Shown: piece after piece, positions 1-5,864 of the stretch
Position numbering within the stretch: the first letter of the stretch is position 1
Layout: each line of letters starts with the position of its first letter
Source of the DNA: a bacterium UBA4883
Lineage (GTDB): Bacteria > Bacillota > Clostridia > Oscillospirales > Acutalibacteraceae
Direction: 5' to 3'
Assembly: GCA_002399225.1 (NCBI GenBank)
Contig: DHDF01000007.1
Location: forward strand, 35,384-43,629
DNA: 8,246 nt
Position numbers and translations under genes: made by a program
The notes under the pieces: generated by a model
Told to the model about the DNA's origin: nothing
Seen by the model: only the letters and a program-made list of their open reading frames with translations
Databases searched by the model: none

Positions 1-1566
1 CGGGGCGAGCGTCGCCTGCGGGGACATCCTCCGCGCGGGCGCGGCGCGGACGGTCCGGACATGCGTGCCGATGCTAAGAAGCAGCAGCGCCAGCAGGTAC
101 ACGGCGATATAAAAGCACAGATAAGTCAGGTTGAACACGTCCGGCACCCAGGAAAAAGCAAAGTTGCGGGGAATGTAGACAAAATCCTTCAGCGCGATCA
201 GCCCACATGCCACGATGACCCACGAGCGGGTCAACATGGAGCCGAAAAAGCGGAGGACGACCCCGACCATCGCGCTGACGGCCGCGACGCCGCAGAAGCC
301 GTAGGCCACATACCCTTCCGCCACATAAGACGTGCCGAATCCGCCGCCGGCAAGGTAGCGCCCGGGGTCGACCAGATAGGTGATATAATGCGCGAAGTTG
401 TGCGTCGTCTGGACAAACGCGGCACTCTGCGTTTCGACGATGGGCGTCAGGCCGAAGGCCGTGCGTGTGAAGGTGAAGTTGTGGAAAAACATCTCGAACG
501 GATAAAACAGGAACTGCCAGGCGGTGCTGTGGTCGATCATGTCCCAGTTGTTGACCGTCTGGATCACCACGCGGAAGCTCGCCCCCTGCGAATAGACGAA
601 CGAGACCAGGGACGAAAACAGGTCCTTGCTGCCGACCGCCCACCCGGCGCGCAACTCCGCGACGAGCTCAAGGACGTACATGGCGGCCAGCAGGGCGATC
701 ACGGCCCAGAAAACCGTGTGCTTTTTCAGCAGACGCCTGTCCTTTTTCCGCAGCGTGTCGCGCAGGACGAAATAGATCACGATCATCAACGCTTCGCAGA
801 CAAAAGTATTCCGCCGCCCGGTGAACAGCGAGGCCAGCATGTAGATGCCGTATACCGCGAGCGGCAGCTTCATCTGCTTCCGGTCGGGCAGCGTCGCGAG
901 GAACACCGCGAACGACGGCGTGAAGAACATCGACAGGCGGCTGAGCAGGGCGGGCACGTTTTTGTCCTCCGTCTGCGTGAAGGAGCCGAGATAGCCGTAT
1001 CGGTGAACGTCAAGGATCGTGTGGGCCAGCATGTAGAAAAACGCGAGGGAGCTGACGAGCAGCACGGCCACGCTGATCTGCCGGATGATCGGGACCGTCG
1101 CGCTCCGCCGGACGGCGCCCCTTCCCTTTTCCTTCAGGGCGTTTTCGCGCCTCAGGAACAGCGGCGAAGAGAGGTGGTACGCGGCGCAAACGCACAGAAA
1201 CGCCAGCGTGACCGCAAAAAGCGCCGTATACAGATTCGGCAGGTCGTTTGCCTCCAGATCATACAGCAGATGATGATAGTCGCCGAAGTCGCTCACAAAC
1301 GCCACGTACACGCGCCCGAGCAGGAGCAGGTCGAACGCCCCGGCGAACACCAGAAACGCAAAATCCCGGCGGATGTGGACGCAGGCGTCCCAGATCGCGG
1401 CGACGTTCAGCGCGACGTTCGCCGCAAGCAGGGTCTGCACGGCCGCCTGCATATAACAGCTCCCGAACAGAAAAAGCAGAAGCGAAATGACCATCAGGAT
1501 GCCCGCCGCGCCGAACAGCACGGTGTTCCGCAGGCAGTTTTTTACACTCAGGTATTCCGCAGTCAT
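1..1566 (-). CDS. Wzy-type polysaccharide polymerase, C-terminus off the left edge
   Basis: The frame is open for 522 codons from ATG at 1566 to base 1 with no stop, so the C-terminus lies outside the window. GGAGG sits 7 bases upstream of the ATG. The translation is a polytopic membrane protein with about 11-12 hydrophobic segments (for example near residues 13-36, 68-90, 110-130, 165-185, 285-305, 425-445 and 480-505) and a large extracytoplasmic-looking loop at about 305-420. Around residues 405-424 it carries the Gly-rich sequence GGGFGTSYVAEGY followed by GFCG, which resembles the conserved loop of the O-antigen polymerase Wzy / oligosaccharide repeat-unit polymerase family. Family members join lipid-linked repeat units at the outer membrane face; in a Gram-positive the product would be a capsule or secondary wall polymer (inference). 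No glycosyltransferase or flippase gene is visible beside it in the window. The last visible residues (Arg/Ala/Pro-rich) suggest the natural end is close. The exact polymer is unknown. Confidence 0.8.
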   Translation of the reverse strand, partial: MTAEYLSVKNCLRNTVLFGAAGILMVISLLLFLFGSCYMQAAVQTLLAANVALNVAAIWDACVHIRRDFAFLVFAGAFDLLLLGRVYVAFVSDFGDYHHLLYDLEANDLPNLYTALFAVTLAFLCVCAAYHLSSPLFLRRENALKEKGRGAVRRSATVPIIRQISVAVLLVSSLAFFYMLAHTILDVHRYGYLGSFTQTEDKNVPALLSRLSMFFTPSFAVFLATLPDRKQMKLPLAVYGIYMLASLFTGRRNTFVCEALMIVIYFVLRDTLRKKDRRLLKKHTVFWAVIALLAAMYVLELVAELRAGWAVGSKDLFSSLVSFVYSQGASFRVVIQTVNNWDMIDHSTAWQFLFYPFEMFFHNFTFTRTAFGLTPIVETQSAAFVQTTHNFAHYITYLVDPGRYLAGGGFGTSYVAEGYVAYGFCGVAAVSAMVGVVLRFFGSMLTRSWVIVACGLIALKDFVYIPRNFAFSWVPDVFNLTYLCFYIAVYLLALLLLSIGTHVRTVRAAPARRMSPQATLAP

Positions 1567-1583
1567 GGACAAACCTCCGATCG

Positions 1584-1724
1584 GCGGCGTATCGCCGCAG
1601 CCGAGCCGCGTGCGGTGCCCGCGCTGTCAAGCCGCGCCGTTCGGCGCGGCGGAAAGAAGCAGTTCGGTTTGGCGCGAGGGCGCACGGCGGGCCGGAACCG
1701 GCCGTGCCGGCAGGCTCGGCCTGC
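1584..1724 (-). promoter_or_regulatory. Structured GC-rich 5' leader of the polymerase gene
   Basis: Transcription from the promoter at 1727-1755 should start near 1720, giving a leader of about 150 nt. It contains four inverted repeats: GCAGGC/GCCTGC (1710-1715 with 1719-1724), GCACGG/CCGTGC (1682-1687 with 1702-1707, enclosing CCGG-AA-CCGG), GCCGCGCC/GGCGCGGC with a 4-nt loop (1631-1638 with 1643-1650), and GCGGCG/CGCCGC with a 3-nt loop (1584-1589 with 1593-1598), the last just upstream of the ribosome site. None is followed by a T-run on the minus strand, so they do not look like intrinsic terminators. They may affect mRNA stability or translation. I recognise no known riboswitch class. 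Confidence 0.45.
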
Positions 1725-1726
1725 TT

Positions 1727-1755
1727 ATTATATCACGGTTTCCCGGATTTGCCAA
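1727..1755 (-). promoter_or_regulatory. Sigma-A promoter for the polymerase gene
   Basis: On the minus strand, -35 TTGGCA (1750-1755) and -10 TATAAT (1727-1732) are separated by exactly 17 bases. It begins 17 bases after the rqcH stop codon, so the polymerase has its own promoter. An inverted repeat CCCGGA-N13-TCCGGG (1742-1747 and 1761-1766) spans the -35 box. Confidence 0.8.
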
Positions 1756-1771
1756 AAGTTTCCGGGCTCTT

Positions 1772-3532
1772 TCACCGCAGTCTCATCTTTTCCGCCGCCT
1801 CAGGGTCCGGCGACGCGAACACGGTCTTGAAATCGACGTAGATCACCATGCCAGGCTTCGCGCCCTGCGGTTTGCTGACATGGCGGACCTGCGTGTAGTC
1901 CACCGCGACGTTGGAGGAGCTCTTCCCCCGGCTGAAACTCGCGGCGAGCATGGCCGCCTGCCCGACCGCCTCGGCGGTCGGGGCGCGCCCCCCGAGCGAA
2001 AGCACCACATGGGAGCCGGGGATATTCTTCGTATGGAACCAAAGGTCGTTCTTCCCCGCGAGCTTCAGCGTGAGCATATCGTTTTCCCGGTTGTTGCGGC
2101 CCGCGAGGATGCGGAAGCCGTCGCTGGAGCGGAATTGCATCGCGCTGCGCGCCGAAGCGCGCTTCTTTCTGCCGTTCCTGTTGCGCAGGTAGCCCTGCTC
2201 CGTCAGTTCGGCACGGATCTCCGAAAGATCGTTCTCGCTTGCGGCACGGCTGAGCTCCTCGAAAACCGTGTCCAGATAGGCGGCCTCCTGCATTCCTTCG
2301 CGGATGCGGACGGTAAGGACCTCTTCTGCCGTCTTCGCCTTGCGGTAAGCCCGGTAATACCGCTGCGCGTTCTGCGAAGGAGACAGCGCCGGATTCATCC
2401 GGATTTTCACGGGAGGCTGGGACTGCTCATAAAAATTCGGGAGTTCCACCTCGGACGCGCCTTTTTGCAGGCGGTAAAGGTTCGCGCTGAGCAGATCGCC
2501 GCACACGCGGAGCTCGCCGCGGTTCGCGCAGCGTTCCAGGTCGGCCCGCTGCGCGCCGACGCGGCGGTTCAGGCGCTCGGATGCGGAGGTCAGAACGCGG
2601 AGAAGATCCTCCGAGCGGACGTGCATCCGCTCGATGCGGTCGCGCTCGCCGTAAAACTCGTCCAGCAGCTCGGAAAAGCTGCCGAAGCTCCGCACGGAGG
2701 CGGCCCCCCCGTACTGCCGGATGGGCAGAAAGGAAAAATCCAGCGGTTTTTTATCCGGGCCCACCGCCATGCAGGGAACCCCGTCGGCGTTTTCGGCGGT
2801 CTTTGCCAAAGCGCCGAGAAAATACAGCAGCCGCTCCCGCCGCTCCGGCGTCATGTCGCAGACCCTGAGGTCCGCGCCGCGCCCCACGAGATGCTGCAAT
2901 TCCCGGCAGACGATGGGCGAAACGCCCTGCACCGAAGCGAGCAGCGCCTTGGAAAGCTCCGCCCCGCCGGACATGGAGAAAACGCGGCGGGCGATTTCTT
3001 CCCGCGGCGCGGTCAGCAGGCAGAGTTTGTTCTGCGGGGGCGGAAAACGGTAGAGAAGGCCGGGCAGCACGAGCCGCTCGGACGACATCTCGGCGTCCAC
3101 GCGTTTGAGGGCGTCGACGATCTTGCCCGCGCCGTCGACCAGGATGATGTTGCTGTAGCGGCCCATGATCTCCGCGACGAGCGTCAGCGTTCCCTCGTCG
3201 CCCAGCTCGTTCACCGCGGTGAAGTCGAGGCAGAGCAGGCGCTCCAGATCCGGCTGGCGGACGGCGACGAGGCGCGCGCCGGCGAGGCGCTTGCGCAGGA
3301 GCATGCAGAGCATGGGCGGCTCCTTCGGGTTCTCCGGCACAAATCGCGTGAAGCCGATGCGGGCACTGTTCGCCCGCGCGGAAAGCAGCAGTTTTCCCCC
3401 CGCCGTCCGCGTGCGCAGCGAAAGCACGATCTCGTCGCGGTTCGGCTGAGAGATCTTATCCACCCGCGCGCCGACGGCGGTCTTTTCAATCTCTTTTTTC
3501 AGGTGGCGCAGAAAGATCCCATCAAGAGCCAT
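1772..3532 (-). CDS. rqcH: RqcH, ribosome quality control factor (NFACT family)
   Basis: This 586-aa protein matches the bacterial RqcH/NEMF/Rqc2 family (about 570 residues in Bacillus; often annotated as fibronectin-binding protein). RqcH binds 50S subunits carrying stalled peptidyl-tRNA and recruits tRNA-Ala to add a C-terminal alanine tail that marks the nascent chain for proteolysis; it acts in the cytoplasm. The N-terminus (MALDGIFLRHLKKE) and the stretch to about residue 200 (including EIMGRYSNIILVD) are NFACT-N. A helical coiled-coil middle is seen at about 285-420, and a C-terminal NFACT-R domain (about 450-570) carries NDLWFHTKNIPGSHVVL, DYTQVRHVSKP and GAKPGMVIYV. The Asp-Arg pair needed for tRNA recruitment (D97/R98 in B. 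subtilis) appears here as E97-R98 in DLERLL. The start overlaps the upstream Nif3-like gene by 11 bases, which implies co-transcription and possibly coupled translation. A G-rich stretch 8 bases upstream serves as ribosome site. No terminator follows the stop. Confidence 0.95.
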   Translation of the reverse strand: MALDGIFLRHLKKEIEKTAVGARVDKISQPNRDEIVLSLRTRTAGGKLLLSARANSARIGFTRFVPENPKEPPMLCMLLRKRLAGARLVAVRQPDLERLLCLDFTAVNELGDEGTLTLVAEIMGRYSNIILVDGAGKIVDALKRVDAEMSSERLVLPGLLYRFPPPQNKLCLLTAPREEIARRVFSMSGGAELSKALLASVQGVSPIVCRELQHLVGRGADLRVCDMTPERRERLLYFLGALAKTAENADGVPCMAVGPDKKPLDFSFLPIRQYGGAASVRSFGSFSELLDEFYGERDRIERMHVRSEDLLRVLTSASERLNRRVGAQRADLERCANRGELRVCGDLLSANLYRLQKGASEVELPNFYEQSQPPVKIRMNPALSPSQNAQRYYRAYRKAKTAEEVLTVRIREGMQEAAYLDTVFEELSRAASENDLSEIRAELTEQGYLRNRNGRKKRASARSAMQFRSSDGFRILAGRNNRENDMLTLKLAGKNDLWFHTKNIPGSHVVLSLGGRAPTAEAVGQAAMLAASFSRGKSSSNVAVDYTQVRHVSKPQGAKPGMVIYVDFKTVFASPDPEAAEKMRLR

Positions 3533-4322
3533 CTGCGTTCCCCCCGGAAATCTGCAGGTACCGGGCCGGCCGGTGCGAACTCCGGGCGCGTGCGAACTCC
3601 ACGTCCGGGAAGTTCTTCCGAAGCAGCCCCAGCAGCGGCCGGATCACGACTTCCTCCGTGTCGTAATGCCCGGCGGCGACCAGCGTGACGCCGAGATTTG
3701 CGGCCGCGATCAGCTCGTGGTGCTTGGCTTCGCCCGTCACGAACGCCTGGCACCCTTTCTCCGCCGCGTCGGGCAGGCAGTCCGCCCCCGCGCCGCTGCA
3801 CAGGCCGACCGTCGTCACCGGGCGGCCGCCGTCCGCGTAGAACAGCCCGTCGCAGCCGAGGTCTCCGCCTACTCTGCGCGCGAATCCCTCCGGCGCGAGT
3901 TCTTCCCCGGTCTCCCCCATCAGGGCCTCGGCAAGGCCGGTGTCGCGGTACGCCTTCAGCGCGCGCACATCCGTAAGGCCCAGCCGCTCCGCGAGGCATC
4001 TGTTGACGCCGCCGGCCGCCACGTCCAGATTGGTGTGCGCGCAGATCGCCGCAATGCCGTACTGCGCCAGCAGGTACGGGGCGGTCTGCGGCGTGAGGGA
4101 GCGCAGCGGCTGAAAAATGACCGGATGGTGGCTGACGAGGAGCTGCGCCCCGCTTTCCGCCGCCTCCCGTACCACATCGGGCGTGATGTCGAGGGCCAGC
4201 AGGGTCCTCTGCACGCGCGCATCGCCGTCGCCGGCAAGCAGGCCGGCGTTGTCGAAATCCATCGCCAGGCGAAACGGCGCAAAGCCGTCGATCCATCCGT
4301 AAATATCCCCTACGGTCGTCAT
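3522..4322 (-). CDS. Nif3-like dinuclear metal centre protein (YbgI/YqfO family)
   Basis: The 266-aa product has the metal-site motifs of the Nif3 family: SHHPVIF with His65-His66, HTNLD with His96 and Asp100, and a C-terminal GHYDTEE with His219 and Glu223. An N-terminal DFDNAGLLAG stands where the family has a WDNxGL-like segment, with Phe in place of Trp. Family members form toroidal hexamers with two metal ions per subunit. Their biochemical role is unsettled, and the common label 'GTP cyclohydrolase I type 2' is poorly founded. The length matches the short E. coli YbgI form rather than the roughly 370-aa Bacillus form with a central PII-like insertion, so that insertion appears absent. 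ATG 4322 is preceded by GGGGGAG at good spacing and lies 15 bases after the trmK stop. Pairing with trmK is a common Firmicute arrangement. Function here is unassigned. Confidence 0.92.
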   Translation of the reverse strand: MTTVGDIYGWIDGFAPFRLAMDFDNAGLLAGDGDARVQRTLLALDITPDVVREAAESGAQLLVSHHPVIFQPLRSLTPQTAPYLLAQYGIAAICAHTNLDVAAGGVNRCLAERLGLTDVRALKAYRDTGLAEALMGETGEELAPEGFARRVGGDLGCDGLFYADGGRPVTTVGLCSGAGADCLPDAAEKGCQAFVTGEAKHHELIAAANLGVTLVAAGHYDTEEVVIRPLLGLLRKNFPDVEFARARSSHRPARYLQISGGNADGS

Positions 4323-4337
4323 GGAAACTCCCCCGTT

Positions 4338-5045
4338 TCAATTCGATTCCTCCGGACGCCCCAGCATGGCGGCGATCCGCCCGCGGACCTCGTCCAGCTC
4401 TTCCGCAGCCTTCCGGTCACCTTCCCGCCGCAGGCCGTCCGCCCGTTTTTTCAACGGCGCCATGCGCCTTGCAAGATACAGCCGGTTCTCCGGCGTATCG
4501 GCCGAAATGCGGCCGACGTACGGATACAGCCGCCCCGTCATCCGGTTCGCCGGGTCGTACCCGCACAGCATGGCCGTGTAGACGTGGCCGTCTTCGCACG
4601 CGGCCCGCTCTCGCAGAACGGCAAACCCCTGCTCCGACAGGCTGCGCCTGAGCTCTTCGACGGAGGTCATGGGCTGCAGGATCAGGCGCTTCGCGGGGTC
4701 CCGCAGCCACGGCGTCCGCAGCAGGATGCGCGAGATCAACAGGCCGCCCATCCCCGCAAAGACGATGTCGTCCGCTTCCTGAGGCGAGACGGCGTCGAGA
4801 CCGTCGGAAAGGCGCGCCCTGACCGTCGCCTCCACCCCATACTTCCGGATGTTCCGTTCCGCGCGGGCGAGCGGCCCGGGCCGCACGTCCGCCGCGACCG
4901 CGCGCCCGATGCGCCCGGCCAGCGCCAGCCAGACGGGCAGATACGCGTGGTCGGTGCCGACATCGACAAGGCGGCTGCCCGGCCGCACCAGCGAGGCGCA
5001 CAGGGCGAGCCTTCCGCCGAGGGAAAACATCCGTCCGCCCGGCAT
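4338..5045 (-). CDS. trmK: tRNA (adenine(22)-N1)-methyltransferase TrmK
   Basis: This 235-aa class I SAM-dependent methyltransferase of the TrmK family methylates N1 of A22 in the D-arm/variable region of bacterial tRNAs. The SAM-binding motif I is VDVGTDHAYLP at residues 27-37, an acidic AADVRPGPL lies at about 51-59, DDIVFAGMGG is at 92-101, and LILQPM at 121-126 is the catalytic-region motif of the family. A charged helical tail from about 175 to the end fits the C-terminal coiled coil of TrmK. The frame stays open upstream to 5267, but that part runs over the DUF1858 gene; I chose ATG 5045 because GGGGGAGG precedes it by about 8 bases. A second ATG at 5030 has a weaker site. The gene is followed 15 bases later by the Nif3-like gene. 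Length is normal for the family. Confidence 0.93.
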   Translation of the reverse strand: MPGGRMFSLGGRLALCASLVRPGSRLVDVGTDHAYLPVWLALAGRIGRAVAADVRPGPLARAERNIRKYGVEATVRARLSDGLDAVSPQEADDIVFAGMGGLLISRILLRTPWLRDPAKRLILQPMTSVEELRRSLSEQGFAVLRERAACEDGHVYTAMLCGYDPANRMTGRLYPYVGRISADTPENRLYLARRMAPLKKRADGLRREGDRKAAEELDEVRGRIAAMLGRPEESN

Positions 5046-5089
5046 GATCTTTCCCTCCCCCGTTTTCTTTTCCGCAGCCGCTGGCAGCA

Positions 5090-5126
5090 AACGGCCGCCC
5101 GGCAGCCAAGCTGTCGGGCGACCGTT
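5090..5126 (-). terminator. Long hairpin between DUF1858 gene and trmK, possible weak terminator/attenuator
   Basis: Arms at 5090-5106 and 5110-5126 pair over 17 positions with a 3-nt loop. In the minus-strand RNA, 15 are Watson-Crick pairs, one is G-U and one a mismatch. The hairpin begins 12 bases after the DUF1858 stop, where a terminator would be expected, but only three T residues follow on the minus strand. It may be a leaky terminator, an attenuator that lowers downstream expression, or a 3'-end stabiliser for a short DUF1858 transcript. Confidence 0.5.
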
Positions 5127-5137
5127 CCCTCTGCGGG

Positions 5138-5356
5138 CTATTCCTTGGCGACGGATACCGAAGAGAGGTGCTTGTTCAACTGCTGCACCATCTCTTCCGC
5201 ATCGACGCCGTGGACCATGCACGCCTGCCCCAGCGTTTCTCCGCGCGAGGCGGGGCAGCCCAGGCAATACATCCCCATCGCAAAGAAAAATTCCGCGCTT
5301 TCGGGATCAAGATCGAGAATATCGCCAATCAAAGTATCTTTTGTTATGGTCGTCAT
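5138..5356 (-). CDS. DUF1858 / HCP-associated redox-disulfide domain protein
   Basis: This 72-aa protein is a single DUF1858 domain. It starts MTTITKDTLIGDIL and carries DPESAEFFFAMGMYCLGCPASRGETL, with the CxxC pair at Cys31 and Cys34 and a further Cys46 in QACMVHGVD. The same small domain is known as the hybrid-cluster-protein (prismane)-associated redox disulfide domain, and a redox or metal/Fe-S role is plausible; no biochemical activity is firmly established. There is no signal peptide, so it is cytoplasmic. ATG 5356 was chosen because GGAGG lies 8 bases upstream; an in-frame ATG at 5371 has its GGAGG too close. The stop is TAG at 5138-5140. It is the promoter-proximal gene of the cluster with trmK, the Nif3-like gene and rqcH. 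No hybrid-cluster protein gene is visible in the window. Confidence 0.88.
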   Translation of the reverse strand: MTTITKDTLIGDILDLDPESAEFFFAMGMYCLGCPASRGETLGQACMVHGVDAEEMVQQLNKHLSSVSVAKE

Positions 5357-5401
5357 CTTTTCAACCTCCATTTTCCTCCATTTTCGCTGTTCCAACGGGA
5401 A

Positions 5402-5413
5402 ATCCGATCGGAT
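5402..5413. promoter_or_regulatory. 12-bp perfect palindrome in the leader of the DUF1858 gene
   Basis: ATCCGATCGGAT is its own reverse complement. It lies about 16-27 bases downstream of the -10 box, within the first 10-20 transcribed bases, where a repressor site could block initiation or early elongation. I do not recognise it as a named operator. Confidence 0.3.
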
Positions 5414-5428
5414 GGCTTCGATGGCTTT

Positions 5429-5457
5429 ATTATAATACCGGGCAAGTCCCTTTGCAA
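5429..5457 (-). promoter_or_regulatory. Sigma-A promoter for DUF1858-trmK-nif3-rqcH
   Basis: Minus-strand TTGCAA (5452-5457) and TATAAT (5429-5434) are 17 bases apart. It lies about 65 bases upstream of the DUF1858 start. I see no comparable promoter before trmK, the Nif3-like gene or rqcH, so it probably serves all four, subject to the hairpin at 5090-5126. Confidence 0.8.
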
Positions 5458-5504
5458 TAGGTATCTTTTCCGGGCGATCCGACAAAAATCCGCCCCGACC
5501 GTAT

Positions 5505-5764
5505 TCAGTATTCAATGGATCTGACATGCGGGTTATCCTGAAACAGATTCATCCATCCCGTCGCCGTTGTCAGGCCGCTGATTGCCTGTCTACGCACAAA
5601 AATCATGCCGGCGCCCAGAAACCCGATGCCGCTGACGATCCGGGCGTCCGGACTCCCGCTTCTTTGAGTCTGTTTTTCCGTTCATACCCGATCGCGGAGC
5701 CGCACAATCCGGCGACTACCAATCTGAACAGAAATTCCAGTTGCTTTACCAAGGATATACTCAT
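5505..5764 (-). pseudogene. MgtC/SapB-family membrane protein, decayed remnant
   Basis: Two pieces of one MgtC-like protein lie in different minus frames. Piece 1 starts at ATG 5764 with SISLVKQLEFLFRLVVAGLCGSAIGYERKNR and KEAGVRT, the conserved N-terminal helix and the family's G-ER-K--AG-RT signature, up to about 5645. It then runs out of homology and stops at 5603. Piece 2 resumes at 5642 in another frame with RIVSGIGFLGAGMIFVRRQ then AISGLTTA, the family's most conserved segment, and homology ends near 5559, with a stop at 5505. In intact relatives roughly 40 residues (the second transmembrane region) lie between the two pieces, so an internal deletion that also shifted the frame has occurred. 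The cytoplasmic C-terminal half is missing. No convincing ribosome site precedes the ATG and a terminator sits just upstream, so it is probably not expressed. Confidence 0.85.
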
Positions 5765-5810
5765 TCTGCAGCACGCCCTTCGTTTATGGTTTTAAGCGGT
5801 GTCCGCATAC

Positions 5811-5842
5811 AAAAATCCGTCCCGCTCGGAAACGGGACGGAT
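5811..5842 (-). terminator. Intrinsic terminator of the GH25 gene
   Basis: On the minus strand a perfect 10-bp stem (ATCCGTCCCG / CGGGACGGAT, 5833-5842 with 5815-5824) with an 8-nt loop is followed immediately by a T-run (5811-5815). It begins 22 bases after the lysozyme stop codon and separates it from the MgtC remnant. Confidence 0.92.
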
Positions 5843-5864
5843 CAAAGACGGGGAAAACGGCTCG

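Noticed and set aside
1625..1630. TTGACA on the minus strand as a second promoter for the polymerase
   Set aside because: The region 15-19 bases downstream is GC-rich with nothing resembling a -10 box.
1631..1650. GC hairpin as an intrinsic terminator of rqcH
   Set aside because: It lies downstream of the polymerase promoter and has no T-run on the minus strand.
5046..5267. N-terminal extension of TrmK starting at 5267
   Set aside because: It overlaps the DUF1858 gene and the intergenic hairpin in another frame, has no family homology, and the good ribosome site is at 5045.
5357..5527. Longer DUF1858 protein starting at 5527
   Set aside because: The extra residues lie over the promoter and leader, lack homology, and the domain begins exactly at ATG 5356 with its GGAGG.
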